A stretch of DNA of 64,000 bases from Cohnella fermenti (GTDB lineage Bacteria > Bacillota > Bacilli > Paenibacillales > Paenibacillaceae). The notes beneath the pieces are model-generated. The model searched no databases and was not told the DNA's origin. It saw only the letters and a list, made by a program, of their open reading frames with translations. Positions 1-9,082 of the stretch are shown piece by piece. Where the stretch lies: the NCBI RefSeq assembly GCF_004801405.1, contig NZ_SSOB01000004.1:124001-188000 (forward strand). The letters are read 5' to 3'. The stretch's first letter is position 1, and the number at the start of each line of letters is the position of its first letter. A program made the translations under genes and the position numbers.

Positions 1-3000
1 GTCTTCAACCTGGTGCGCACTTCGACCGCAACGCCGGCTTCCCTGCTGACGGCGACCGAACCGTACTACACGACGATCAACGCCGGCAGCTCGCCCAGCT
101 TGCCTTCGACGGTAAGCGGCCGATACAGCGACGGCTACTATAAGAGCGTTGCCGTCGATTCCTGGGATACGAGCGCGATCAGCCTGTCCACGCCGGGCAT
201 CTATACGGCGCTCGGAACGGTGGGCGGCGTCGCGGGAGCGGCGAAGGCCGTCGTTACGGTTCAGTCGGCTCAACCGACGAATCTTGTCGTGAGCCCGGGG
301 CTGGAGACCGCATCCTCCAATTGGACGATCAATTCGCCGCTGACGCGCAAGAGCAATGCGACCGACGCTCATGCCGGTTCGTACGCGCTGCACTTCAGCA
401 CGACGACGACGGCGAAGACGGCCTATCAGACCATCACCGGTCTTGCGAACGGGACGTATACGTATTCCGTCTGGGCGGAAGCTTACAACGACCCGGCCAG
501 CCCGGACGTGTTCATCTACGCGACCGGCTACGACGCCGCCGATTCCGCGGCGACACTGAAGCAGAGCGTCACGTTCGGAAGCTGGGGCGCATGGAATCAG
601 TATTCGATTACGGTGCCTGTCACTTCGGGGACCGTTACGATCGGGGTGAGCGTCAAGGCGGCCGGAACGATGTACGGCGACTTCGACGACTTCTACTTCG
701 GATTGCCGCCGGCGGACGCCGACCCGAGCACGCTTGTGCAGACGGTCGCCGTACAGACCATCGACGGCACGGAACTGGAAGACGGAGATACGATCACGGC
801 AGCGTCTCCTTACGTGAAGCTGTCGACCGCAACTCCCGACGCCACTATTTTCTACTCGATTGATGGCAGCACGCCTGCGTATTCAAGCGGTTCGAGCACA
901 ACGCTTGTGTACACGGGACCGATCCGGGTAGCGAGCAACACGGTGCTGAAGTTCTACGCGACGGCTCCGGGGTATGTGAACAGCCCGGTCAGCACTTACG
1001 CCTTCAAGTACGACTCCTCGGATGCGGGCTCCGCGGCGACCGGGGGCGGCTTCGAACAGGCCGGAGATCTGGGCGGCTGGACGCTGACGGGCGTCGCGCA
1101 GGGCGACGACAACGCCACATATGTCTTCGACAGCGTGGCGGACGCCGCGAAGGGCGTCGTCTTCGCAGGCGGCTCGCAGTTCAAATATTGGCAACTGGGC
1201 GCCTACAGCTTCACGCTGTCCCGCACGATTACCGGCCTTGCGGACGGCGTGTACAAGCTGTCGGCCGTCTCGTCCGGCAAGAGCAACTATGCGACGGATG
1301 CGGCGGGCAGAGCGACGAACAACGCCGCGGTCGCGACGCTGACACTGAAGGCATCGACGCCGACGACACAGGCATCGGCGAATGTCATCAACCAGGGCAC
1401 GGCCAGCGGAACGGGCTGGAACGTATGGCATACGTTCAGCGTATCGAACATCGTCGTGACCGACGGCACGGTTACGATTGCGTTCGAAGCATCGGCAGCG
1501 GCCGATTACTGGGGTTACCTGGACGACATCAAGCTCGTTCGCGTCGGAGATTATGCGAGCGGTTCGATCTCCGGTACGGTGAAGGATACGTCCGATCATC
1601 CGGTTGCCGGGGCGACGGTCGAACTGACGCTGAACGGCAGCGCGATCGCCGACACGACAACGGACGAGAACGGGGACTACTCGTTCGAATCGGTGCTCGC
1701 GGGCGGAGGCTACACGGTAAGCGCCGGCAAGGCCGGTTATACGAGTGGCAGCATTACGGAAGTGACGGTTGTCGAAGGCAACAGCACGACGGGCATCAAC
1801 CCGGTTGTGACGGCGGATGCCGTTGCGGCCACCGGAGTCGAGCTGAACAAGACGACAATTAGCCTGGCACCCGGCGGCACGGACACGTTAATCGCAACGG
1901 TGAAGCCGAGCAACGCGACGAATCAAGACGTCACGTGGACGTCCAGCAACGAGACGGTAGCGACGGTCAGCGAGAGCGGCGTCGTGACGGCGGTCGGCGA
2001 AGGCACGGCGGTCATCACGGTGACGACGGACGACGGCGGCTACACGGCGACGGCCAACGTGACGGTGGCAAGCGAGCCGGAGACGAATGAGCCGGTGTCG
2101 GCCACCGGAGTCGAGCTGAACAAGACGACAATTAGCCTGGCACCCGGCGGCACGGACACGTTAATCGCAACGGTGAAGCCGAGCAACGCGACGAACCAAG
2201 ACGTCACGTGGACGTCGAGCAACGAGACGGTAGCGACGGTCAGCGAGAGCGGCGTCGTGACGGCGGTTGGCGAAGGCACCGCGGTCATCACGGCAACGAC
2301 GGATGACGGCGGCTACACGGCGACGGCCAACGTGACGGTGGCAAGCGAGCCGGAGACGAATGAGCCGGTAGCGGCCACTGGAGTCGAGTTGAACAAGATG
2401 ACCGTGAGCTTGTCTCCTGGAGGCACGGACACGTTAATCGCAACGGTGAAGCCGAGCAACGCGACGAACCAAGACGTCACGTGGACGTCGAGCAACGAGA
2501 CGGTAGCGACGGTCAGCGAGAGCGGCGTCGTGACGGCGGTCGCAGAAGGCACGGCGGTCATCACGGTGACGACGGGAGACGGCGGCTACACGGCCGAGGC
2601 CAACGTGACGGTGGCAAGCGAGCCGGTCGTCCAGGCGCCGAATGCGCCGACCGGGCTGGCCGCAACGGCACAGGGAACGGCCAGCATCAAGCTGGTATGG
2701 TCTCCTGCCGATAATGCGGTAAGCTATGCCGTCTATCGTTCGGCTTCCCTCACGGGAACCTACGCGCAGATTAATGTCGAACCCGTGACGGGAGCGGCCT
2801 ATACCGATACCGGACTCGCTTCCGGCACGACCTATTACTACCAAGTAACGGCGATAAACGAGGCCGGCGAATCCGCAGCGTCCGCAGTCGCATCCGCGAC
2901 AACGACCAGCTCGGGCGGCAATACCGGCAACAACGGCAATAACGGCAACACGGATAGCGGCACGGATGCTTCGAACGGCAGCGGCTCTGCCGCGGGCGGC

Positions 3001-4170
3001 GGAAGCACCGAAGTCGCCGGAAGCACCATTACGGTCCGCACGTCCGCCGGCTCCAATGGCACGGCCCGGGCGACGCTGACGGCGGAAGCCGTGAAGCAGG
3101 CCGCTGCGGCCGCCAAGGACGGCAAGCTGGTCATTCGGGTTCAGCCGGATGCTTCGTCGGCAAGCAAGGCGGAAGTGACGCTGCCGGTTCAAGCGGCGCT
3201 CGAATCGGGTCAAGCATCGCAGCTTAGCCTGAGCGCGCTGGGCATCGAGCTCTCCATCTCCCTGAAGGCAGCGGACGGACTGGTGTCCGGGGATGCCAAG
3301 GAGCTGACGGCGGCAATTGCCGCAGTTGCCTCTTCCGAATTGTCGAAGAGCGCGCAAGATCGCATCGGCAGCCATCCGGTATTCAATATCGGATTGACGG
3401 TCGACGGCAAGGCGATTGCTAACGCCGGCCAATCCGGCGCCGTGACGGTCACCGTTCCTTACGACCTGCAAGCGGGCGAGAAGGCCCACGAGATTGTCAT
3501 CTACTCCATCGGAGACGACGGCGAGCTCAAGGTCGTCAAGAACGCGAAGTACGACGCGGCAAGCGGAACGATAACGTTCGAGCCGCAATCCTTCGGCACT
3601 TACGCTGTCGGGAACGGCCATGCGAATCTGAACGACCTGAACCAAGCCGAGTGGGCGCGCACGATGATCGAATCGCTCGCCGCCCGCGGGATTGTGACGG
3701 GAACGGGCACCGATTCGTTCGAGCCGGGCCGTTCGGTGACGAGAGCGGAATTCCTGAAGCTGCTCCTCTCCGCGCTTGATCTGACGGACGCGGAAGCGAC
3801 GTCCGGCTTCGCGGATATCTCGTCCGGCGCTTGGTACTACCAAGCGGTTGCGACGGCCGAGAAGCTCGGCATCGTGAAGGGCAAAGCCGACGGCACGTTC
3901 GGAGCGAACGAGACGATTACGCGCGAAGACATGGCGGTCATGCTGTCCCGCGCGGCGGCAGCCGCGAACGTGAAGCTCGGCGGGACGGGAATGTCCTCGC
4001 CGTTCGCGGACGGCGACGCAATCTCCTCGTACGCAAGCGACGCGGTGAACGAGATGCAGCAAGCCGGTCTGATCAACGGCTTCACGGACGGCACGTTCGG
4101 TCCCAAGCAACAGGCGACGCGTGCGCAAGCCGCGGCGGTTATCTACAAGCTGCTCGGCAGCAACGGCTAA
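1..4170 (+). CDS. SLH-anchored multidomain surface protein, C-terminal part (5' end outside window)
   Basis: The frame is open from base 1, so the true start lies upstream and the N-terminal, possibly catalytic, part is missing. In order the visible part shows a Big_4-like Ig domain, a CBM-like beta sandwich (about residues 95-230 counted from base 1), a chitobiase C-terminal-like segment (IFYSIDGSTP), a second CBM-like sandwich, a carboxypeptidase-regulatory-like fold (GSISGTVKD), three near-identical Big_2 Ig repeats (SATGVELNKTTISLAPGG type), one fibronectin III domain (about 2629-2910), a Gly/Asn/Ser linker and three SLH domains from about 3628 to the end. The layout is typical of extracellular polysaccharide-active enzymes of Paenibacillus held on secondary cell wall polymer. 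The substrate cannot be told from this part. A strong terminator follows. Confidence 0.9.
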   Translation, partial: VFNLVRTSTATPASLLTATEPYYTTINAGSSPSLPSTVSGRYSDGYYKSVAVDSWDTSAISLSTPGIYTALGTVGGVAGAAKAVVTVQSAQPTNLVVSPGLETASSNWTINSPLTRKSNATDAHAGSYALHFSTTTTAKTAYQTITGLANGTYTYSVWAEAYNDPASPDVFIYATGYDAADSAATLKQSVTFGSWGAWNQYSITVPVTSGTVTIGVSVKAAGTMYGDFDDFYFGLPPADADPSTLVQTVAVQTIDGTELEDGDTITAASPYVKLSTATPDATIFYSIDGSTPAYSSGSSTTLVYTGPIRVASNTVLKFYATAPGYVNSPVSTYAFKYDSSDAGSAATGGGFEQAGDLGGWTLTGVAQGDDNATYVFDSVADAAKGVVFAGGSQFKYWQLGAYSFTLSRTITGLADGVYKLSAVSSGKSNYATDAAGRATNNAAVATLTLKASTPTTQASANVINQGTASGTGWNVWHTFSVSNIVVTDGTVTIAFEASAAADYWGYLDDIKLVRVGDYASGSISGTVKDTSDHPVAGATVELTLNGSAIADTTTDENGDYSFESVLAGGGYTVSAGKAGYTSGSITEVTVVEGNSTTGINPVVTADAVAATGVELNKTTISLAPGGTDTLIATVKPSNATNQDVTWTSSNETVATVSESGVVTAVGEGTAVITVTTDDGGYTATANVTVASEPETNEPVSATGVELNKTTISLAPGGTDTLIATVKPSNATNQDVTWTSSNETVATVSESGVVTAVGEGTAVITATTDDGGYTATANVTVASEPETNEPVAATGVELNKMTVSLSPGGTDTLIATVKPSNATNQDVTWTSSNETVATVSESGVVTAVAEGTAVITVTTGDGGYTAEANVTVASEPVVQAPNAPTGLAATAQGTASIKLVWSPADNAVSYAVYRSASLTGTYAQINVEPVTGAAYTDTGLASGTTYYYQVTAINEAGESAASAVASATTTSSGGNTGNNGNNGNTDSGTDASNGSGSAAGGGSTEVAGSTITVRTSAGSNGTARATLTAEAVKQAAAAAKDGKLVIRVQPDASSASKAEVTLPVQAALESGQASQLSLSALGIELSISLKAADGLVSGDAKELTAAIAAVASSELSKSAQDRIGSHPVFNIGLTVDGKAIANAGQSGAVTVTVPYDLQAGEKAHEIVIYSIGDDGELKVVKNAKYDAASGTITFEPQSFGTYAVGNGHANLNDLNQAEWARTMIESLAARGIVTGTGTDSFEPGRSVTRAEFLKLLLSALDLTDAEATSGFADISSGAWYYQAVATAEKLGIVKGKADGTFGANETITREDMAVMLSRAAAAANVKLGGTGMSSPFADGDAISSYASDAVNEMQQAGLINGFTDGTFGPKQQATRAQAAAVIYKLLGSNG
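1828..2626 (+). repeat. Three tandem 273-bp repeats encoding Big_2 domains
   Basis: Units begin near 1828, 2101 and 2374, exactly 273 bp (91 codons) apart. Long stretches are identical at DNA level, for example around GTGACGGCGGT and GCAAGCGAGCCGG, while the third unit differs at its start. Such near identity indicates recent duplication or gene conversion. Confidence 0.92.
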
Positions 4171-4183
4171 ACGGCAAGACGGC

Positions 4184-4212
4184 AAGCCTCCGGACGCTCC
4201 GGGGGCTTGTTC
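4184..4212 (+). terminator. Rho-independent terminator after the SLH protein gene
   Basis: An 11-bp stem (4184-4194 with 4198-4208, one G-T pair) with a 3-nt loop lies 13 bases after the stop codon. The T tract is short (GTTCTCC). Confidence 0.7.
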
Positions 4213-4323
4213 TCCATCCCGGAGCTTCTGCGCAGTTGCGGAGAGGAAGTCTCGCCTTCCCGCCGCCCAGTTGGTATAGTAGAGGAAGCGCTTAACCGAA
4301 CAACGATGGGGGAAGGGAACGGA

Positions 4324-5904
4324 ATGGAACGGCGATGGGAGCGGAAAAAAAGGGTGCTCGGGCTGCTGCTGTTAATGTTGACGGGGATGCTCGTGTTGTC
4401 GGCTTGCGCGGGGAAGGGGAAGGAGAGCGGGGGAGTCGCCCCGGACTCCGGCCACGAGAAGGAAGTCAAGCTGGTCGGCTACTTGATCGGAGAAGCGCCG
4501 AAGGGCATGGAGGCGGTGCTGAAGGCGATCAACGCGAAGCTCAAGCAAGACATCAACGCGACGCTCGAGCTCAATTATATCGGTTGGAGCGATGTCGCGT
4601 CGAAGTACCCGCTTGTGCTTGCCAGCGGGCAGGACGTCGACTTCGTGTTCGCCGCGGACTGGAACTTCTATGTGTCCGAAGCGACGAAGGGCTCCCTGTA
4701 TCCGCTAAGCCGCGAGCTGTTGGAGACGTACATGCCCCGGCACATGCAAGCGATGCCGTCCGAGGCGCTCGATGCGGCCCTCGTGAACGGGACGCCGTAC
4801 ATGATTCCGACTTCCTCGCCGGACCGCAAGGTGAATGTTGCGTTGTTCCGGAAGGACATCATGGCGCTGGCGGGCATGTCGGAGATTACGAAGTTCTCCG
4901 AGATCGAGCCTTATCTGGAGGCGGCGAAGCTGAACTATCCGGACATGATCCCGCTCAATCTGGACTCGCAATACGATCTGCCGACGCCGTACGGCTATCT
5001 GCTCACCGAGAAGTTCGCCTGGTACAGCGCTCCGTTCGATTCCAGCGATCCGCTCGCCCAAGGGATAACCGCGGATATGGAAGACCCGGCGGGCACGATC
5101 TACAGCATGACGGAGAAGCCGATTCTGAGCTGGCAGAAGCAGGCCGCGAGCCTCATGAAGGAATGGTACGACAAGGGATACGTCAACAAAAACCCGTATG
5201 CGAACAGCGTGCGCTCCAAGGACAACTTCTGCGAAGGCAAGTCGGGGGTTGCGTTCGGCAATTCCAACGACATGCTGAGCGTCTTCCTGTCCTGCAAGGA
5301 ACAAGGAATCGACGTGTATCCGTTCCCGATGCTGTATCCTTCGGGCAAGGCGGCGCAGGCGAGCTGGCTGAACAACGGGGTGGCGATCTCCGCGTCCTCG
5401 AAGAACCCCGAGCGGGCGCTCGAGGCGCTCGACCTGCTGATGGAGGAGCCTTCGTACGTCTACCTGGCTTATTACGGCATCGAAGATGTCCATTATTCGA
5501 TCACGGACGACGGGCGGCTCCGCTTGGCGGAAGGAACGGCATCCGAGGCCGACTCGTATCCCCCCGACGCGGCCGGCTTCTGGTTCGTGAACAAGAATCT
5601 GTTCAAGCCGCTGGCCAACGAGACCGAATCCTATCGGGAGCTGCAGGAACGGGTGCAGCAGGTGCTGGAGCCCGCGCCCTATCTCGGCTTCCTGTTCAAC
5701 TCGGACCAGGTGAAGTCGGAGATCGCAGGCATCAAGAGCGTGTCGACCCAATACGCGCAGCCGATCTATATCGGTGCCGTTGACAATGTCGATGCCGCAT
5801 TCGATACGCTGACCCAGCATCTCAAAGCCGCCGGCATCGATAGGGTGAAGGCCGAGGTGCAGAAGCAAGGGGCCGAGTTTCTGGCCCGCAAGCAAGCGCA
5901 ATAA
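4324..5904 (+). CDS. Sugar ABC transporter substrate-binding lipoprotein (paralogue 1)
   Basis: The start ATG at 4324 is chosen because GGGGGAAGGG ends six bases before it; an in-frame ATG at 4306 is possible but lacks a good site. The 526-residue product has a basic N-terminus, a hydrophobic segment and a lipobox ending LSAC, so it should be lipid-anchored outside the membrane. The body is a type of extracellular solute-binding protein with a long C-terminal DUF3502-like region, as found with LplB/LplC permeases. It is closely similar throughout to the product of 9083-10720 (shared EAPKGM, DVASKYPL, CEGKSGVAFGNSND). It sits upstream of the permease pair but is separated from it by a terminator and 1.2 kb of repeat-rich DNA. 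An oligosaccharide ligand is inferred from the family. Confidence 0.93.
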   Translation: MERRWERKKRVLGLLLLMLTGMLVLSACAGKGKESGGVAPDSGHEKEVKLVGYLIGEAPKGMEAVLKAINAKLKQDINATLELNYIGWSDVASKYPLVLASGQDVDFVFAADWNFYVSEATKGSLYPLSRELLETYMPRHMQAMPSEALDAALVNGTPYMIPTSSPDRKVNVALFRKDIMALAGMSEITKFSEIEPYLEAAKLNYPDMIPLNLDSQYDLPTPYGYLLTEKFAWYSAPFDSSDPLAQGITADMEDPAGTIYSMTEKPILSWQKQAASLMKEWYDKGYVNKNPYANSVRSKDNFCEGKSGVAFGNSNDMLSVFLSCKEQGIDVYPFPMLYPSGKAAQASWLNNGVAISASSKNPERALEALDLLMEEPSYVYLAYYGIEDVHYSITDDGRLRLAEGTASEADSYPPDAAGFWFVNKNLFKPLANETESYRELQERVQQVLEPAPYLGFLFNSDQVKSEIAGIKSVSTQYAQPIYIGAVDNVDAAFDTLTQHLKAAGIDRVKAEVQKQGAEFLARKQAQ

Positions 5905-5915
5905 GCAATCGTCGC

Positions 5916-5955
5916 AAGCCTGTCCGGGCGCTTAAACCTGGGCGGGCTTTTTTGA
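5916..5955 (+). terminator. Rho-independent terminator after the first binding protein gene
   Basis: A 13-bp stem with wobble pairs (5916-5928 with 5937-5949) is followed by a run of T. It isolates this gene from the permease genes downstream. Confidence 0.8.
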
Positions 5956-6044
5956 CATATAAGAATCTATAAGTGTTGGGGCAGCCCATTTTGAATCGTG
6001 CGGGAAGGGGGGGCGGGTATCTCGCCGGACTCGCCGGATACGAG

Positions 6045-6234
6045 GAATTGATGTGAAATTTCACATTCGAGCGGCGAGATAACGGGCAGGTTGGACGATT
6101 CTATGTGAAAAATAGCCTATATAGAGAAAATTCCGGCTCCATTTGCCGCATGTAGGCTAAAAATCACATAAAACGCCGAGATTGCGGCTCCATTCAATCC
6201 GATGAATGTGAAAAACCGCATAAAATCGCAAAAG
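6045..6234 (+). repeat. Dispersed terminal-inverted-repeat element, copy A
   Basis: The head is a GATGTGAAATTTCACATTC dyad and the tail is GAATGTGAAAAACCGCAT followed by AAAATCGCAAA. Two internal modules follow the same pattern (6101-6120 and about 6147-6166). It shares order and spacing with the copies at 14729, 37615 and 61310. Confidence 0.88.
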
Positions 6235-6303
6235 CCGGCGGACCGGAGGTGCGAACAGCGTTGCGGGGGACGGTCAGGGCGCGATGTCTCGACCGTCTTC
6301 CTT

Positions 6304-6350
6304 ATGCGAAAAACCGCTATGACAACCCGAACGGTTGTCCCCCCTGCCAT
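6304..6350 (+). repeat. Hairpin module, copy 1
   Basis: The core CTATGACAAC...GTTGTC...CCCTGCCAT contains a 7-bp stem (6321-6327 with 6333-6339). The same block recurs at 6904-6950 inside element copy B, exactly 600 bp downstream. The stem is kept although loop bases and the seventh pair differ between copies. Confidence 0.8.
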
Positions 6351-6633
6351 ATGGGCTCACGGAGCGGGAGAGGAGCGCCGCGCCCAACACCTAGCGATCA
6401 GTTTGTCAGGCATCCGGTACGCGGCAACGCCTCCCCCGCACTTTCTTCCCCTCTGGCGGCATTAGGTCTCCTCTCCCGCTCGTTCAGGATGGGAAGGAGT
6501 GGGGATCATCCGGCGGAGGTCGGGGTGCGGCGAAGATCCAAAAAGGTTCCTGAGCCGCGGGGAGAAGAGGCATAAGCGTCCAGAAGGGGGATAGCGCCTT
6601 GCTGCATTACGCAATAAGTGATGTTAAAAAGAA

Positions 6634-6659
6634 AGTCACGGGGGGGATTCCCCGTGACT
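6634..6659. other. Perfect 10-bp inverted repeat
   Basis: AGTCACGGGG pairs with CCCCGTGACT across a 6-nt loop. No T tract follows, so a terminator role is unlikely. It is possibly a processing or regulatory hairpin in the leader of the permease genes. Confidence 0.6.
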
Positions 6660-6792
6660 GGAGAATAGGCTCGCATAAACGGATACGCTTGCACTCAAAG
6701 GACGCCGTTAGGCGTTTTTCTTACATTGTGCGGCGTGCCCGGCCATTCAAGGCCATTCGAGCGGTGACAAGCGGGCCGGAAGCTGTCGCTGC

Positions 6793-6960
6793 CGAATTTT
6801 ATGCGCAAAATCGCATTGGAGAAGCCCGATAACAGGCACTTTGGGCGCTTATATGTGAATAAACGCATTCGTGGAGCAAAATCCGGCCCAAGACGCTGGA
6901 GGTGTGCTAAAAACCACTATGACAACACGAGCGTTGTCACCCCCTGCCATAAAATCGCAG
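6793..6960 (+). repeat. Dispersed inverted-repeat element, copy B (variant)
   Basis: The head CGAATTTTATGCG and module 2 (TATGTGAATAAACGCATTCG) match the family. The usual modules 3 and 4 are replaced by the GACAAC/GTTGTC hairpin module (6904-6950), after which the standard ending ATAAAATCGCA returns. Confidence 0.82.
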
Positions 6961-7112
6961 GAACCGTAGGGGAATGGCGGGATCGGTTTCGATTTTCCAA
7001 GATAATCGTAACTTTACCCGGTGGGAGGACAAGCCTGCGACAGGTACGATGAGGACATAGAGAAATACAGAGAGAAAGAGCTTGCAGGAGAGAACGCTAC
7101 GGAGGTTGTCGC

Positions 7113-8015
7113 ATGAGAGATATTCGCAAAAATTGGCTTCTTTATCTGATGTTCCTGCCGGTCGCCGTCTACTTCATCTTCTTCGCTTACGTCCCGATGG
7201 CGGGCATCGTTATGGCCTTCGAATCGTACACCCGCCAGGGAGGCATGTTCCTCAGCGAGTGGGTCGGGTTCGATAACTTCCACTACTTCTTCGCGTCGGG
7301 CAAGGCATGGCTCGTCACCCGCAACACGATGGTCTACAACGTCATGTTCCTCGGCTGCTACACGGTATTCTCGATTGTCGCCGCCGTCTTCCTGTCCGAG
7401 ATTACCCGCAAGATGTTCAAGAAGATCAGCCAGACGCTGATGTTCCTGCCCTACTTCATCTCCTGGGTTACCGTCTCGGCGTTCGTCTACAACTTCCTCA
7501 ACTACGAGTACGGGATCGTGAACAAGCTCCTCCATTACATGGGCCTTGAGGCGATCGACATCTACTCGAACACAAGCTACTGGTACTTCCTGCTTCCGTT
7601 CCTGTACGTGTGGAAGTGGGTCGGCTACGGAAGCATCCTGTATCTGGCTGCGATCGTCGGCATCGATCAGGAGATTTACGAGGCGGCGACGATCGACGGG
7701 GCGAGCCGGTTCCAGCGAATTACGAGAATCACGCTGCCGCTGCTGAAGCCGACGATGATCATTCTTATTCTGCTCGGGCTTGGCCGGATCATGAGGGGCG
7801 AGTTCGACATGTTCTACCAGCTCATCGGCAACAACGGGCTGCTGATGGATGCCACGGACATCATCGACACGCTGGCCTTCCGTTCCTTGATGGGGTCCGC
7901 CGACTTCGGCATGGCTTCCTCCGTCGGCGTCTACCAATCCGTGCTGACGCTCATCATCATCCTGGCGGCCAACTGGCTCGTTCGCAGGTACGACAAGGAA
8001 CAGGCGCTGTTCTGA
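7113..8015 (+). CDS. Sugar ABC transporter permease, LplB family
   Basis: The ATG at 7113 follows ACGGAGG ten bases upstream. The 300-residue product has six predicted membrane segments and the permease EAA loop EAATIDGASRFQR...LP near residues 190-210, which contacts the ATPase. This is the first of two permeases of a CUT1-type carbohydrate importer. No ATPase gene is nearby; in Bacilli such importers often use a shared ATPase of the MsmX type encoded elsewhere. It is transcribed together with the second permease 44 bases downstream. Confidence 0.95.
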   Translation: MRDIRKNWLLYLMFLPVAVYFIFFAYVPMAGIVMAFESYTRQGGMFLSEWVGFDNFHYFFASGKAWLVTRNTMVYNVMFLGCYTVFSIVAAVFLSEITRKMFKKISQTLMFLPYFISWVTVSAFVYNFLNYEYGIVNKLLHYMGLEAIDIYSNTSYWYFLLPFLYVWKWVGYGSILYLAAIVGIDQEIYEAATIDGASRFQRITRITLPLLKPTMIILILLGLGRIMRGEFDMFYQLIGNNGLLMDATDIIDTLAFRSLMGSADFGMASSVGVYQSVLTLIIILAANWLVRRYDKEQALF

Positions 8016-8059
8016 TCCCCTGACTCCGCTCCCATTATCGACAGAAAGCCGGTGCAACC

Positions 8060-8959
8060 ATGAGCAAAACCGCAACCGCGGGCAACAAGTTGAATTCCTC
8101 CCCCTTGTTCACGGCCGTCTCGTACGCCATCGTCTCGATCATCTCCCTCGTCTGCCTGATTCCATTCATCGTTCTGCTTGCAGGAGCATTCTCGTCCGAG
8201 AGCGCCGTGCTGCGGGACGGGTACTGGTTCTGGCCGCGCGAATTTTCGCTCAAAGCGTTTCAGTATATTTTCCGCTATCCGGGTGATGTGCTCTCCGCCT
8301 ACAAGGTGTCGCTCATCATTACTGTCGTCGGCACGACCATCTCGCTGTTCGTCTCGACGATGGCGGCTTATGTGATCGGCAGGAAGGAGCTTAAGCACCG
8401 CAACAAGCTGTCGTTCTTCCTCTTCTTCACGACGCTGTTCAGCGGCGGACTGGCCCCGTACTACATCTGGCTGAGCCGCAATCTTCATCTGAGCAACACA
8501 TACGCCGTGCTTATTCTCGGGCCGATGTTCAACGTCATGTACATTCTGATTCTTCGCAGCTTCATCAAGAACTCCGTTCCCGAACCGCTGATCGAGTCGG
8601 CCCGAATCGACGGCGCCGGCGAGCTCAGAATCTTCCTGCAGATGGTGCTGCCGCTCAGCAAGCCGGCTCTGGCGAGCATCGGGGTGTTCACCGCTCTGGC
8701 GTACTGGAACGATTGGTGGACCGCAATGATGTTCACGTCGAGGGACAACCTGATTCCGCTGCAATACCTGCTGTACAAGATGCTCTCCTCGATCAACCTG
8801 TCCGCCGCCATGGCGCAGCACGTCACGAATCTGGACGCGCCGAAGGAGACGTTCAAGCTGGCGATGACGGTCATCGCGACGGGGCCGATCCTGCTCGTCT
8901 TCCCGTTCGCCCAGAAGTACTTCGTGAGCGGGGTTACGATCGGGGCCGTGAAGGGCTGA
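8060..8959 (+). CDS. Sugar ABC transporter permease, LplC/YtcP family
   Basis: The ATG at 8060 has only a weak upstream site (AAGCCGGTG), consistent with translation coupled to the first permease. The 299-residue product has six membrane segments and an EAA-type loop (ESARIDGAGELRIF...LP near residue 179). It forms the second half of the heterodimeric sugar channel with the product of 7113-8015. The binding protein gene at 9083 follows after a hairpin, completing the usual permease-permease-binding protein order. Confidence 0.95.
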   Translation: MSKTATAGNKLNSSPLFTAVSYAIVSIISLVCLIPFIVLLAGAFSSESAVLRDGYWFWPREFSLKAFQYIFRYPGDVLSAYKVSLIITVVGTTISLFVSTMAAYVIGRKELKHRNKLSFFLFFTTLFSGGLAPYYIWLSRNLHLSNTYAVLILGPMFNVMYILILRSFIKNSVPEPLIESARIDGAGELRIFLQMVLPLSKPALASIGVFTALAYWNDWWTAMMFTSRDNLIPLQYLLYKMLSSINLSAAMAQHVTNLDAPKETFKLAMTVIATGPILLVFPFAQKYFVSGVTIGAVKG

Positions 8960-9000
8960 GGCCCCGAAGCGAGGCCCGGTTCCGGCGCTCGGAAGAACGA

Positions 9001-9029
9001 TATAAACTCCGGTTCCGCCGGATTTTATA
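9001..9029 (+). other. Intra-operon hairpin between permease and binding protein genes
   Basis: TATAAACTCCGG (9001-9012) pairs with CCGGATTTTATA (9018-9029) at 11 of 12 positions across a 5-nt loop. Hairpins at this place often stabilise or partly separate the more abundant binding-protein message; that role is an inference here. Confidence 0.7.
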
Positions 9030-9082
9030 TAGAACAATTGCCGAATAAATTCGATTGGTCAACACACAGGGAGGGATTAATT

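Larger units (their letters stand above)
5956..7112. other. Repeat-rich intergenic region without a supported gene
   Basis: This 1.15-kb gap carries two copies of the dispersed inverted-repeat element (6045-6234 and 6793-6960), two copies of a hairpin module 600 bp apart, and a separate hairpin at 6634-6659. Short open frames through it (for example 6202-6465 and 6801-7052) lack ribosome binding sites and protein-like composition, and they read through the repeats. In 6351-6630 I see nothing recognisable. Confidence 0.75.

Noticed and set aside
2434..4185. 583-codon open frame on the minus strand over the SLH protein gene
   Set aside because: High GC and codon bias of the real gene create long antisense frames. 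The translation is Arg/Asp/Gly/His-rich with no domain and no ribosome binding site. The same applies to the minus frames at 15367-17652 (761 codons) and 39245-42055 (936 codons).
6599..7052. Small open frames (6599-6832 and 6801-7052) upstream of the permease gene
   Set aside because: They overlap the hairpin and repeat copy B, lack start signals and have no protein-like pattern.
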